Shown here piece after piece: positions 25,913 through 35,171 of a stretch of DNA of 64,000 nt. Positions within the stretch are counted from its first letter, which is position 1. Each line of letters starts with the position of its first letter. The stretch spans positions 87,711-151,710 of the forward strand of contig NZ_RHNW01000007.1 in the NCBI RefSeq assembly GCF_003946045.1, in the 5' to 3' direction. The notes beneath the pieces were generated by a model, which was not told the origin of the DNA, did not search any database, and was given only the letters and a program-made list of their open reading frames with translations. Source of the DNA: Levilactobacillus mulengensis. Lineage in GTDB: Bacteria; Bacillota; Bacilli; Lactobacillales; Lactobacillaceae. The translations under genes and the position numbers were made by a program.

Positions 25913-27292
25913 GTGGATAGCGGTCAGATAGTTGTAAATCTAATTATTATTTTAATTACCTTCTTTTTTGCAGCTTTCTTTGTTGCCTGCGAGTTTGCTT
26001 TGGTCCAAACCCGGCCTAGTGCCCTGGAGGAAAAAATTGCCGAAAGAGACAAGCCATCGGCCAAGCTGAATCGGGCCATGAAAATGGTCACCAATTTGAA
26101 TGAATATTTATCAACGACTCAAGTGGGGGTTTCCCTCGCCGGAATCATCTTAGGGTGGATCGGGGAAACGTTCTTCGTTGACCTACTGCTCGGCGGGATT
26201 GCGCCCGCCCACCTGAACAACGCAACGGCCCACACCATCGCCGTGATTGTCGGTGTCCTTTTACTGACGTACCTCGAAGTGGTCTTCACAGAAATTGTGC
26301 CGAAGAACATTTCCATCGACATGCCAATGAAGGTGTTAATGTTAGTGGTGACACCCCTACATTACTGCCACGTCATCTTCTACCCGTTCGTCTGGTTACT
26401 AAACAATAGTGCCTCCGGCGTGGTCAAATTGATGGGCCTGAAAGTGGCCAACGAAAGTGATGAAGTCTTTTCCCAAGCTGAAATTTTAAACCTTTCCAGA
26501 AGCGCCGTTGCCGGTGGTGAACTGGAAAAGAACGACTTGATCTACATGCAACGGGCGTTCGAGCTGAACGATAAAGTGGCCAAAGATATCATGATCGACC
26601 GGACTCAACTGGTTGTCATCGACATTACCGCTAACGTCAAGGAAGCCCTGAACGTTTACCTGCAAGAACGCTTTAGCCGGTTACCCGTTGTGGCCGACGG
26701 TGATAAGGATAAGATTCTGGGTTACGTCTACAATTATGATTTGATTCGGCAACAGCAAGTGGATTCTCACGTCCGAATCGATAAATTAATTCGCGACATC
26801 TCCACGACCCCCGAAACAACGCCCATCACCCAAGTCCTCCAACAAATGATCAAGAAGCGGACCCCAATCGTCGTCGTAGTTGACGAATACGGTGGGACGT
26901 CCGGGATCATTACGGATAAGGATATTTATGAAGAACTGTTCGGGACCGTCCGCGATGAAATCGATGACGCCAACGACCAGTACATCTTCAAGCAACCCAA
27001 TGGCACTTACCAGGTCAACGGGAAGATGACCACCTACGACTTTGAGCGGTACTTCAACACCGATATCAAGGGCTTTGAGGCCTCCGATACGGTCACGATG
27101 GCCGGGTTTATCATTGATAACTACCCCGACGTCAAGGTCAACGATGTCATCCAACTGAAGAACTTTGACTTGAAGGTCTTGGATTACGAAAACTCCTTCA
27201 TCAACTGGTTAGAGGTCACGGTCAATCCGCCACAGAAGCAAATCACCACGACGGAAGACACCGAAAGTGACGACAAGAAAAAAGATAAGTAA
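25913..27292 (+). CDS. CNNM/CBS domain transporter-associated protein (HlyC/CorC family)
   Basis: A 459-aa protein with a GTG start after GAGGAATG. Residues 1-200 are a CNNM membrane domain (F-F-A-A-F-F-V-A-C-E-F-A-L, then S-V-S-L-A-G-I-I-L-G-W-type helix). A CBS pair follows at about 215-335 with D-R-T-Q-L and D-E-Y-G-G-T-S-G-I-I-T. The C-terminal CorC_HlyC domain is at about 355-440. Relatives are linked to Mg2+ or Co2+ efflux. The old hemolysin name is not supported by function. It is a single-gene unit with its own terminator. Confidence 0.88.
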   Translation: MDSGQIVVNLIIILITFFFAAFFVACEFALVQTRPSALEEKIAERDKPSAKLNRAMKMVTNLNEYLSTTQVGVSLAGIILGWIGETFFVDLLLGGIAPAHLNNATAHTIAVIVGVLLLTYLEVVFTEIVPKNISIDMPMKVLMLVVTPLHYCHVIFYPFVWLLNNSASGVVKLMGLKVANESDEVFSQAEILNLSRSAVAGGELEKNDLIYMQRAFELNDKVAKDIMIDRTQLVVIDITANVKEALNVYLQERFSRLPVVADGDKDKILGYVYNYDLIRQQQVDSHVRIDKLIRDISTTPETTPITQVLQQMIKKRTPIVVVVDEYGGTSGIITDKDIYEELFGTVRDEIDDANDQYIFKQPNGTYQVNGKMTTYDFERYFNTDIKGFEASDTVTMAGFIIDNYPDVKVNDVIQLKNFDLKVLDYENSFINWLEVTVNPPQKQITTTEDTESDDKKKDK

Positions 27293-27295
27293 CAT

Positions 27296-27331
27296 CAAAA
27301 AAGCCATCGCTCGTTTTGAGTGATGGCTTCT
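27296..27331. terminator. Bidirectional intrinsic terminator
   Basis: AAAAAAGCCATCGCTC pairs with GAGTGATGGCTTCTTT. It sits between convergent genes. Confidence 0.8.
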
Positions 27332-27335
27332 TTGG

Positions 27336-28205
27336 TTACAGTAAATTTTCAAAAGCGAGAAATGCCCCCACGGTCGGATCCAAGGGATGCCGTCGGTAAC
27401 ACCAGCCGACCCCCATAGCATTGGGGAGCGACGTTTGTAGTTCCCGCGTTACCAGCCCGGTCAGGTTACTAGGTACTTGTGAGGCTGGTAATAGCGCAAA
27501 CGTCGGCGTCATCTGCAGCTGGGTGAATAAAAGGTCCAGCCCTGCCAACTGGGTCGTTTGAAACCCATGACCGAGCAAGAGCTGCGTTGTCAGTTGGCCA
27601 AACTGCGTCGCTGGTACATTGGTTAGCGTTAAGTAGGTTAGTCCTGCCAAGCGATTCAGGGTCACGCGCCGAGGCAACGCCGCCAACGTGCTCTTACCTC
27701 CGACCACGACCAAGTGATCCGCTAGCTCCTGTTTCCAGACCAGTTGCCGATTGGAATGATCGACGATGCCAAATCCCAGGTCGGCCGCCCCCGTTAGCAC
27801 ATCCTGCACCGCTTGTTCCGAATCGCGTTCCACTAAATCAACGGTCACGTTCGGAAACTCAACACGAAATTTGACTAGTTGATTAATGTAGGGCTGAAAC
27901 TGCTGGGTAATGTAAAAGGAGACCCGTAGCCGGGTTGGTACCGTCGCCTGTTCCCGCCAGATATCTAGCAGCGCGCCGTGATACGTTGCCAGCATGCGCT
28001 GGGCCGCGTGATAGAATTTCTGACCAGCGGGGGTGACCGTTACGTGATGATGGTCGCGTAACAAGAGCGACTTACCAGTCGTTTCTTCTAACTGTTTTAT
28101 TTGGGCACTAATGGCTGGCTGTGAAATAAAGTTTCGTTCCGCCGCACGGGTAAAATTTTCCAGGTCGACCACGTCAACGAAGTATTTTAGCGATTCTAAA
28201 TCCAT
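27336..28205 (-). CDS. LysR-family transcriptional regulator
   Basis: A 289-aa protein. The start M-D-L-E-S-L-K-Y-F follows AGGTGG; ten upstream codons are dropped. The N-terminal winged helix (residues 1-60) has the LysR hallmark F-T-R-A-A-E-R-N-F-I-S-Q-P-A-I-S-A-Q-I-K-Q-L-E. The effector domain occupies 90-289. It is divergent from an oxidoreductase pair at 28325 and 29319, which it most likely controls through the 120-bp shared promoter region. Confidence 0.9.
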   Translation of the reverse strand: MDLESLKYFVDVVDLENFTRAAERNFISQPAISAQIKQLEETTGKSLLLRDHHHVTVTPAGQKFYHAAQRMLATYHGALLDIWREQATVPTRLRVSFYITQQFQPYINQLVKFRVEFPNVTVDLVERDSEQAVQDVLTGAADLGFGIVDHSNRQLVWKQELADHLVVVGGKSTLAALPRRVTLNRLAGLTYLTLTNVPATQFGQLTTQLLLGHGFQTTQLAGLDLLFTQLQMTPTFALLPASQVPSNLTGLVTRELQTSLPNAMGVGWCYRRHPLDPTVGAFLAFENLL

Positions 28206-28273
28206 TTCATAGCACCACCTTGTTATAAGATTCACTTATCATCCTTCACAATTATCCGCTATTTCCGTTTGGA

Positions 28274-28289
28274 TGTAAACGCTTCTACA
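28274..28289. promoter_or_regulatory. cre-like site in the LysR/oxidoreductase intergenic region
   Basis: TGTAAACGCTTCTACA has a perfect cre left half and a right half shifted by two bases. It lies over a possible -10 region, 35 bp before the oxidoreductase start. Weak evidence. Confidence 0.3.
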
Positions 28290-28324
28290 ATGAGTTTGTA
28301 AGCAATTTAAGGGAGGCAACGAAG

Positions 28325-29305
28325 ATGTTACGGAAATCAGTTTATTGGCCTAGCGCCGGTGTTGCGGAATATCACGAGGAAGAAATCAGTGAGCCGACTG
28401 GCAAAACCGTGTTGATTGCGACGCAGTATTCTTTGATCAGTCAAAGCAGTGAAAATAGTTGGTTTGTGAATGATAAAGCCCACGTTGTGTTGGGCACCAC
28501 CTTTCCCTTCATCCCCGGTTACAGTTCTGCCGGTGTCGTCGAAGCGGTTGGCGAAGACGTCACGAAATTTAAGCCTGGCGACCGCGTCATCGGTGCGCCC
28601 GTCTACGGTGCCCACTCTAACTACACCTACGTTGAAGAAGATGCCGTCTACCCGGTTCCCGATGACGTTCAGCTGGACGATGCCGTCTTCTACAACCTAG
28701 GCATGACCGCCCTCTTTACGCTGGACAAGGCCGACTTACGTTTAGGCCAGTCCGTGGCCATCATTGGGGCCGGCGTCGTGGGTCAAATTGCCATTCAGGC
28801 AGCCAAAGCAAACGGCCTGCACCCCATCGTTGCCTTTGATATTCAGGAACAACGGCGGCAAGCAGCCAAGAAAGCCGGGGCCGACATTGTCCTGGACCCG
28901 AATGATTCGGCAGCTATTGAAACCCTCATCGGTAAACTGAACGGTGGCATCGATGCGGCTCTGGACGTGTCCGGTAGTAATCCCGGCATGAACTTGGCCA
29001 TTCACCTCGCCCGGCCACTGGGTAAGGTCGTCTTCTGCACGGCCAACAATAATCCACAAACGTTGAACTACGGCGAATTTTTCATTAAAAATCTGACCAT
29101 TCTGGGCGACTTCGTGAACACTGAAATGGACCGGCAACGTAAGGCCATCAAGAACTTCCTATGGCTCCTGTCGACCAAGAAGATTATCGCGCCTGCCCAC
29201 AGCGATACGATTTACGCTCCAACCGACGAAAACATTAAGATGCTCTACGGTAAGGTTCTAAAACACGACAATACGATTAATAACCCCATCTTCAAATGGC
29301 GTTAA
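28325..29305 (+). CDS. Zinc-less MDR-family alcohol dehydrogenase/quinone oxidoreductase-like protein
   Basis: A 326-aa protein. The catalytic GroES-like domain covers residues 1-120 and includes P-G-Y-S-S-A-G-V-V-E-A-V-G and K-P-G-D-R-V. The Rossmann domain has V-A-I-I-G-A-G-V-V-G-Q-I-A (about 147-159). The usual structural-zinc cysteines are absent. It probably reduces an aldehyde or enone with NAD(P)H; substrate unknown. AAGGGAGG precedes the ATG. The next gene follows after 13 bp, so they form an operon, divergent from LysR. Confidence 0.82.
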   Translation: MLRKSVYWPSAGVAEYHEEEISEPTGKTVLIATQYSLISQSSENSWFVNDKAHVVLGTTFPFIPGYSSAGVVEAVGEDVTKFKPGDRVIGAPVYGAHSNYTYVEEDAVYPVPDDVQLDDAVFYNLGMTALFTLDKADLRLGQSVAIIGAGVVGQIAIQAAKANGLHPIVAFDIQEQRRQAAKKAGADIVLDPNDSAAIETLIGKLNGGIDAALDVSGSNPGMNLAIHLARPLGKVVFCTANNNPQTLNYGEFFIKNLTILGDFVNTEMDRQRKAIKNFLWLLSTKKIIAPAHSDTIYAPTDENIKMLYGKVLKHDNTINNPIFKWR

Positions 29306-29318
29306 GGAGGAAATACTC

Positions 29319-30161
29319 ATGAAAGTACTAGTTACTGCATCATTCGGTCACATCGGTCAAAAGGTAATTCCCTTATTGGCTCAAAACAACGTCGATGTCG
29401 TGGCAGTCGACCCGGACCCCACCAACGAGGCGGCTTTGAAAAAATTAGGCGCTAGCCAAGTCATCATTGGTGACCTGCGTCGTGACGAAATCATCGACCA
29501 GGCCGTTACCGGCGTCGACAAGGTTCTGTTAATTTTACCAGACGCCCTCGATGGCATGGTTCCCATGACCGAACGACTCATTACTGCCGCCGAAAAGGCC
29601 AACGTCACCCATTTCGTCTTCTCCTCCTGCCTGAACACGGTCATGGAATTAGCCCAACACTGGGAAAAATACGAAATCGAAGACCGACTGATGGGATCAA
29701 TCCTGAATTACACTATCACCAAGCCTAGTGGCTACCTGGAAGGCCACTTCCCCGCTGGTGCTGACAGCATCTTTGAAACCGGCGTGCTGACCACCTTCAT
29801 CAAGGTCGACCAGCCCTCTAACCTGATCAGTCTTAATGATATCGCAGCCGCCAACGTCAAAATCCTACTGAGTGATGATGACTATTACGCCTGCTCCCTG
29901 GATCTCTGTTCCAAGGGCAACCGGACGACCCGCGAATATGCGCAGGAAATCTGTGACAAGACCGGGAAACAGCTCAAAATCAATTTGATTCCGGTCCCCG
30001 ATTTCCCTTCCGTACACGCCAACGATCAATTTGGCCGAATTGCCACCTATCACGGCAACCACCCGTACAAGGGTAACCCGCTGGACTTCAACGCCCTGAT
30101 GGGTCGGCCAGCCAAAACCTTTAGTGAGTATGTCGATGAGGTTTTAGCCGTTAAACATTAA
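29319..30161 (+). CDS. NmrA-like NAD(P)-binding oxidoreductase
   Basis: A 280-aa protein with the atypical SDR fold. The N-terminal V-T-A-S-F-G-H-I-G-Q-K-V is a G-x-x-G-x-x-G-type nucleotide loop. V-F-S-S-C-L-N at about residue 103 replaces the usual S-S-x-G, and a Y-x-x-x-K motif is not obvious, as in NmrA/HSCARG-type redox sensors. TAAGGAGG precedes the ATG. It is co-transcribed with the dehydrogenase at 28325; a terminator follows. Confidence 0.75.
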   Translation: MKVLVTASFGHIGQKVIPLLAQNNVDVVAVDPDPTNEAALKKLGASQVIIGDLRRDEIIDQAVTGVDKVLLILPDALDGMVPMTERLITAAEKANVTHFVFSSCLNTVMELAQHWEKYEIEDRLMGSILNYTITKPSGYLEGHFPAGADSIFETGVLTTFIKVDQPSNLISLNDIAAANVKILLSDDDYYACSLDLCSKGNRTTREYAQEICDKTGKQLKINLIPVPDFPSVHANDQFGRIATYHGNHPYKGNPLDFNALMGRPAKTFSEYVDEVLAVKH

Positions 30162-30167
30162 GCGCAA

Positions 30168-30210
30168 ATAAGCGCCCCCGTTGCCAACTTGGCAGCAGGG
30201 ACGCTTTTTG
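30168..30210 (+). terminator. Intrinsic terminator
   Basis: AGCG and CGCT, plus TTGCC and GGCAG segments, make a long imperfect stem with a T5 run on the plus strand. Confidence 0.7.
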
Positions 30211-30257
30211 TTTACCACTATGTAGCCCAACAGAAATCAGGTCTGCTCAACGCTGAT

Positions 30258-30437
30258 TTACCGCAACCGCACTAACCCCTTAACAAAGTAAAACACGCCG
30301 CCCCAAAACAGCAGGAAGCAGACCCACCAGAAAACACTGGTTAGCCGAAATGGCAGGATATTCCAAATCATTAAAAACATAATCAGGAGTCCGCTCCAAA
30401 AATCCAATGAATGCACAAAACGTCGATTAAATTGCAT
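30258..30437 (-). CDS. Small membrane protein, paralog of the 30446 gene
   Basis: A 59-aa protein beginning M-Q-F-N-R-R-F-V, with TAGGAGGAG before the ATG. Two membrane segments with F-W-S-G near the first. It aligns with the neighbouring 65-aa protein (F-N-R-R-F...D-F-W-S-G versus F-N-K-E-F...N-F-W-G-G), so the two arose by tandem duplication. Function unknown. It begins 9 bp after the stop of the neighbour and is co-transcribed. Confidence 0.65.
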   Translation of the reverse strand: MQFNRRFVHSLDFWSGLLIMFLMIWNILPFRLTSVFWWVCFLLFWGGVFYFVKGLVRLR

Positions 30438-30445
30438 GGCTCCTC

Positions 30446-30643
30446 CTACTTTTTCTGCCGACTGGGGGTGACAAACATCCCCCGCGACAACTCGTACACG
30501 CCGACAATGACTAAAATACCCGAGATAAGCCACTCAAATACGCTATTCCCGGTCAAGGGTGAGAACCCCCACCCACTCAAAACTAGGGCCACGATGCCAC
30601 CCCAAAAATTCGATGAACGATAAAATTCTTTATTAAACGTCAC
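30446..30643 (-). CDS. Small membrane protein, paralog of the 30258 gene
   Basis: A 65-aa protein. The start is probably the GTG at 30643, because alignment with its paralog begins there and GGAAGGCGG precedes it. An upstream GTG at 30661 with AGAGG is possible and would add six residues. Two membrane segments and a basic C-terminal tail (S-R-Q-K-K). No known family. Confidence 0.6.
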   Translation of the reverse strand: MTFNKEFYRSSNFWGGIVALVLSGWGFSPLTGNSVFEWLISGILVIVGVYELSRGMFVTPSRQKK

Positions 30644-30878
30644 GCTGATTCCGCCTTCCACTGACTGTTACCTCTTATTCTAGCACTAATGAACAGGGGA
30701 TTAACTAGCAATCATTGACACACTGGCCAGTTAGGCCGAAGATGAACGTATGTCGTTATTTCTGGCACGGATTTTTAGGTGATTGTGCGCTTCCGGTCAT
30801 CACTAGCAAACAATGCCGACTCACATCCGCTATTTTATCGGCCTGATCAGGCCTGTTTTCTGAAAGGAAGCTAATCGC

Positions 30879-31808
30879 GTGGATATTGCGCAACTCTCGA
30901 ACCAAATCATCCTCATGTTCATCCTCATGGCGGTCGGCCTGCTGACGAACAAACTCGGCTTCATGCACGGGCAAACGGCGACCGACCTCACCAACATCCT
31001 GCTCTACATCGTGTCACCCTGCCTCATCGTAAACGCCTTTGAACAGCGGTTCTCCGCTAGCCGCCTGCAGGCCCTCGCCATGGTCATGTTGGGCATTCTC
31101 CTGACGTACGCCGTCATGGTCCTGGTGACCAACCTAGTCTTCAAACGAATCGCGGACACCAACCTACAGCGCATCATGCGTTTCGGGGCCGTGTACTCCA
31201 ACGCTGGCTTCATGGGCGTGCCACTGGCCAGCGCCCTCTTTGGTAGCACCGGTGTCTTCTTCGCCGTAGCCTCACTAGCGGGCTTCAACCTGTTCTGTTG
31301 GACGCACGGGATTGCCCTCTTCACCCCGAAACAGCCGGGAGACCGCCACGTCAACTGGCGCCAGATTCTACTCAATCCCAATATCATTGCGATTGTTGTG
31401 GGGCTGATCATTTTCGTCAGTGCCGTCCACCTGCCAAGCCTGCTCAACCAAACCATCACCGACGTCAGCTCCATCAACACGCCACTATCGATGATTGTGA
31501 TCGGGAACAGCCTGGCCGCGGTTAAACTCAACCGGCAAACGCTGGACCCCCGCCTCTGGCGGCCGCTGCTGTTACGCAATTTATTATTTCCAATTATCAA
31601 CATTTTAATTCTGCGGGCATTTGGCGTCAGTGGAATTCCACTCTACACGACCGTGCTGATGGCCGCCTGCCCGGTTGCCGGTAACGTGGTCCTGTTTACG
31701 CTCAAGGCCCACGGCGATACCACGCCGGCCGTTACCCTGATGAGCCTCTCAACGATTTTATGCATGGGCACGATTCCCTTAGTTTTCGCCCTCAGTAATT
31801 TCCTTTAA
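30879..31808 (+). CDS. AEC family transporter (auxin efflux carrier/malate permease type)
   Basis: A 309-aa protein starting GTG after AAAGGAAG. About ten helices in two inverted halves, with the short hydrophilic centre typical of the AEC family. N-x-G-F-M-G-V-P-L near residue 112 is the conserved crossover motif. Lactic acid bacteria use members for malate or other organic acid transport; the substrate here is unknown. Monocistronic with its own terminator. Confidence 0.85.
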   Translation: MDIAQLSNQIILMFILMAVGLLTNKLGFMHGQTATDLTNILLYIVSPCLIVNAFEQRFSASRLQALAMVMLGILLTYAVMVLVTNLVFKRIADTNLQRIMRFGAVYSNAGFMGVPLASALFGSTGVFFAVASLAGFNLFCWTHGIALFTPKQPGDRHVNWRQILLNPNIIAIVVGLIIFVSAVHLPSLLNQTITDVSSINTPLSMIVIGNSLAAVKLNRQTLDPRLWRPLLLRNLLFPIINILILRAFGVSGIPLYTTVLMAACPVAGNVVLFTLKAHGDTTPAVTLMSLSTILCMGTIPLVFALSNFL

Positions 31809-31810
31809 CG

Positions 31811-31852
31811 AAAAAAATGGTGCCTGACCAACTTGGTCGGACACCATTTTAT
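31811..31852. terminator. Bidirectional intrinsic terminator
   Basis: AAAATGGTG-C-C pairs with G-G-ACACCATTTT around an inner GACCAACTTGGTC palindrome. It separates the convergent AEC and MFS genes. Confidence 0.85.
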
Positions 31853-31863
31853 TTAGCATTTGT

Positions 31864-33297
31864 TTAACGTTCTGCCTTTGGTAAGCGTAAGGCAATCAGG
31901 AAACCAATCAAGGCCAGGATAAACGTGAAGTAGAATCCATAGTGGGCCCCGTTCACAAAGGCACCGGCGGCGTTGGTCGTCCCCTTAGCCAGGTAAGCGG
32001 CTTGGCCGATACCCAGTAAGCTGGTAGCAATCGCGGTACCAATGGCCCCAACGACCTGTTCAAAGGTGTTCATGATGGCACTCCCATCGGCGGCGATTGG
32101 ACCAGTCAGAGCGTTTAACCCGTGTGTCTGGGATGGTGACATCGCTAACGGTGCCCCAACCATCAACGTCACGTGAGCCAGGATAACGTACCAAATGGCT
32201 GAATGCGTTGAAGTTAAGGCTAACATCAAGGCACCAATCATCAAAATAATAAAGCCGATTCTGACGGGAATTCGTGCACCGATATGGTCATACAGCCGCC
32301 CAGAAAGAGCCGAAACGATTGCGTTGACGATACCACCTGGGAACATAATGATCCCCGTCAACGCAACCGGTACCAACAGACCCTTTTGAATATACATAGG
32401 TAATAGATACATTGCGGAAAGAATGATACCGAAGTCAATCATCACCAGGATGGTCCCAATACGAAAACCAGGGATAGCAAATGCCCGCAAATTCAAAATG
32501 GGTTTTTCCACCGTTAGTTGACGATGCGTATACCACGCTAAGACAACAATCCCCAGAACCAAGGCACCAATCACAATTCCTGAGCCCCAGCCGCGATCAC
32601 TCGCAAAACTAACCCCCAAAACCAAGCTCCCAAAACCAATCGTCGACAGGATAATTGAGAGAAAATCTACTTTGGGGCGGGTGACTTCAGCAATATTTTT
32701 CAGTGAGGTCACTGCAAAAATAAAGGCAATCACCAGTAGTGGCACAAATAACCAGAAAATCCATCGCCAGGAAGCGACACCCAAAATCAAACCAGCCAGG
32801 GTCGGTCCTAGTGCTGGTGCGAACATGATAACCAGTCCAACCATTCCCATGGCTGCCCCAAGTTTGTAAGGTGGGAAGATTTGCATCGCCACCGTAAACA
32901 TCAGGGGCAGGATTAACCCGGTCGCAATCCCTTGGATCATCCGCCCAAATAACAAGACGCCAAATCCGGGTGCCGAGGCAGAAATAACCGCCCCGACGAT
33001 GAAATCAATCAAAGCAAACAGGATAACCTGCCGCGTCGTAAACCATTTCGTAATAATACTGGAGAGTGGCAGAACCACCCCAACCATTAACATATATCCG
33101 GTCACCAGCCATTGAATCGTGGCCGTTGACACGTTTAACTGCGTCATCAACTGGGGTAAGGCAATGTTCAAAGATGTTTCAGAAAACATCCCCACAAATC
33201 CCCCAATAAGCATCCCCATAATTGCAAGCATGGGGTGGGCAACCTGTACCCGCGCATGCTTCGCCATTTCTGGTTGGTTATTTTGAACTGAATCCAT
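31864..33297 (-). CDS. MFS drug:H+ antiporter, DHA2 (14-helix) family
   Basis: A 477-aa membrane protein with about 14 helices. Markers are I-A-L-P-Q-L-M in helix 1, R-M-I-Q-G-I-A-T-G-L-I-L-P in helix 4 and G-P-T-L-A-G-L in helix 5 (motif C type), matching EmrB/LmrB-like exporters. It probably exports a toxic or antimicrobial compound, specificity unknown. The A+T-rich DNA upstream contains its promoter. It ends at a bidirectional terminator. Confidence 0.88.
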   Translation of the reverse strand: MDSVQNNQPEMAKHARVQVAHPMLAIMGMLIGGFVGMFSETSLNIALPQLMTQLNVSTATIQWLVTGYMLMVGVVLPLSSIITKWFTTRQVILFALIDFIVGAVISASAPGFGVLLFGRMIQGIATGLILPLMFTVAMQIFPPYKLGAAMGMVGLVIMFAPALGPTLAGLILGVASWRWIFWLFVPLLVIAFIFAVTSLKNIAEVTRPKVDFLSIILSTIGFGSLVLGVSFASDRGWGSGIVIGALVLGIVVLAWYTHRQLTVEKPILNLRAFAIPGFRIGTILVMIDFGIILSAMYLLPMYIQKGLLVPVALTGIIMFPGGIVNAIVSALSGRLYDHIGARIPVRIGFIILMIGALMLALTSTHSAIWYVILAHVTLMVGAPLAMSPSQTHGLNALTGPIAADGSAIMNTFEQVVGAIGTAIATSLLGIGQAAYLAKGTTNAAGAFVNGAHYGFYFTFILALIGFLIALRLPKAER

Positions 33298-33431
33298 TTG
33301 TTTTCACACTCTCTTTCACGAATAGTCACAATGGATTACTCTACCAGAAAAAAAGCGTCTTCGTAAGTAAAACTTTTAATATTTTTTTTAATTCTCATTT
33401 TTTGCGGTGACAATTTTCCGTAACAAGTAAC

Positions 33432-34946
33432 CTATTTTCCCTTAATGGCCGCAATCTGTTCCCGGAGTTCCTTCAACCGTTGGGTATCGAGCTCCGGGGC
33501 CATCATCACCTGGTCGTATTCAAATTGGAGCCGTGGTAGATCACTAGCGGGGACGCCCTTAGCCGTCTTGGCCGGGTCCGTTAGCTGATGATCTGCCATG
33601 ACCAAGGTCCGTGTCGCCACGTGTTGGCGGAATTCCTGGTCATGCGCCACGAACAAGACGGTGCCGGGATAGCCAATCAGATAGTCTTCCAGTGCCCGTA
33701 AGGCAGGTAAGTCTAAATAGTTCGTGGGTTCGTCCAGAATCAACAGGTTGCTGGCACTGACCAGGATGGCTAACAGTTGCAGCTTAACCTGTTCGCCCCC
33801 ACTGAGGTCGCCAACTAACCGGTCGTAAAACCGGGCCGTTAACCCAAAGGCGCCCATCACCTGACGCGTCCGGTTGCCATCAAGCGCCGTCGCGGCCGCC
33901 ATCACCTGCCACACGGTCTTCGTCGCGGGCAGCTCTGTCATGTCCTGATGAAAGTACCCGACCCGCGCGCTAGGCGCCAAACGGGTGTTGGGCGCGTGAG
34001 CTAAAATGGCCTCAATCAATGTCGACTTGCCACAGCCATTAGGGCCGGCCAATGCAACCCGTTCGCCCGGCGTCACACTGAAACGAGCATGCTGCAGCAG
34101 GTCATGCTTCCCACGCTTGAGGTGCAGGTCTTCCACCGCAATCAGGCGTTTACCGGTCACGGGGGGTAAATCCGTGGCCACCAGCTTCAAAGCCGCCGTC
34201 TCGTGCGGTTTGACCGTCGTCGTTTGCCGTTCAGCTCGGTCGCGTAAGGCGCGGGCCCCACGCTCCATCTTGCCGGCGTTCTGTTCACGAACCGATTGCG
34301 AGTTTGCCCGTTCCGCAGCGCTCATACTCCGACTGCCCTTACGGATTCGCGCGGCCTTTTCATGCCGCGCCTGTACGGCCAGCCGGAGCTTACGCCGCTC
34401 GTTCTGTTCATTTTGATACTGGCTCCGGATATTCTCCCGCCGCTGTTCCCGGTACGTTTCAAACTTGGTGAAGCTCCCATTATATTGGGTGTACACGTGA
34501 TCCTCGAGGGACCAAATCTGTGTTGCCACGGCCGTCAAGAGTTCCCGGTCATGGGAAATGATGATCAGCAAGCCAGAGAAATGTTGTAGCTGACCAATTA
34601 ACCAGCTTTGGTGTTCGTCATCCAGGTTGGCGGATGGTTCATCTAAAATCAACAATTCTGGCCGTTGCGCCATCGCCCGACGAATCCGGTCCAGCATGCT
34701 TTGCCCACCAGAACGACCCGCGTTCGGGGCAATCTGCGGCACTAAAATAGCGGTATCCGTGACGGTCCGTTGACCGGTGAAGTCCGTATCCGTGCCACAA
34801 ATAATGTGGGCCAGCGTACTCTTTCCAGTCCCGTTGGCGCCAATAATCCCAACCCGGTCACCGGATTGAGCGGTTAAATGTTCCGCGGTAAATAACGTTT
34901 CTCCCGCAACTGTTTTCGTTAAATTATTTAAGGTAAGTTGTGTCAA
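33432..34946 (-). CDS. ABC-F family ATPase, antibiotic-resistance (ribosome protection) type
   Basis: A 504-aa soluble protein with two ABC domains. The start is TTG at 34946 after AAGGGGG. Domain 1 has G-A-N-G-T-G-K-S-T (Walker A, about 36-44), a very short stretch before S-G-G-Q and L-L-I-L-D-E-P-S-A-N. The linker (about 165-245) is rich in arginine and glutamine. Domain 2 has G-P-N-G-C-G-K-S-T, L-S-G-G-E-Q and L-I-L-D-E-P-T-N-Y-L-D. There are no membrane segments. The shortened first domain resembles Vga/Msr/Lsa-type proteins that eject drugs from ribosomes. An attenuator-like leader precedes it, which supports that role. Confidence 0.85.
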   Translation of the reverse strand: MTQLTLNNLTKTVAGETLFTAEHLTAQSGDRVGIIGANGTGKSTLAHIICGTDTDFTGQRTVTDTAILVPQIAPNAGRSGGQSMLDRIRRAMAQRPELLILDEPSANLDDEHQSWLIGQLQHFSGLLIIISHDRELLTAVATQIWSLEDHVYTQYNGSFTKFETYREQRRENIRSQYQNEQNERRKLRLAVQARHEKAARIRKGSRSMSAAERANSQSVREQNAGKMERGARALRDRAERQTTTVKPHETAALKLVATDLPPVTGKRLIAVEDLHLKRGKHDLLQHARFSVTPGERVALAGPNGCGKSTLIEAILAHAPNTRLAPSARVGYFHQDMTELPATKTVWQVMAAATALDGNRTRQVMGAFGLTARFYDRLVGDLSGGEQVKLQLLAILVSASNLLILDEPTNYLDLPALRALEDYLIGYPGTVLFVAHDQEFRQHVATRTLVMADHQLTDPAKTAKGVPASDLPRLQFEYDQVMMAPELDTQRLKELREQIAAIKGK

Positions 34947-34983
34947 AAAGTCGTCCCCCTTTTGAAAGCAGGGATTGCCGGTA

Positions 34984-35026
34984 CAAAAATAGTGGCCGCA
35001 TTTCCCGTCCGGAAATGGCGCCCACT
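34984..35026 (-). terminator. Leader terminator upstream of the ABC-F gene
   Basis: AGTGGGCGCCATTTCC pairs with GGGAAATGCGGCCACT with few mismatches, followed by ATTTTTG, on the minus strand and 38 nt before the ABC-F start. Probably conditional. Confidence 0.6.
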
Positions 35027-35124
35027 GGTTGCGTTTGGCAACTCAGTCAATGCACCATCAATCCCAATTGCAGGCCCACTCCACCCCTTGCAGGTGGTGA
35101 AGCTGACTGACATTTGTGGATTGA

Positions 35125-35136
35125 TTAGTTGCGCAT
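35125..35136 (-). CDS. Candidate three-codon leader ORF
   Basis: ATG-CGC-AAC-TAA on the minus strand with GAGG about 10 nt upstream, inside the ABC-F leader. It would encode M-R-N. It is tiny and could be chance, but its position at the 5' end of an attenuator is what such regulatory ORFs show. Confidence 0.35.
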   Translation of the reverse strand: MRN

Positions 35137-35171
35137 CGGCTGAATACCTCGTTCTTTCTTAGATTACCAAC

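Larger units (their letters stand above)
34947..35165 (-). promoter_or_regulatory. Leader/attenuator of the ABC-F gene
   Basis: About 219 nt from the predicted start site to the TTG. In order: a three-codon ORF (35136-35125), a long stem AGTCA...TGACT-type region (about 35108-35043), and a terminator hairpin (34991-35026) followed by ATTTTTG. This is the layout of ribosome-mediated attenuators found upstream of several resistance ABC-F genes. Confidence 0.6.
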
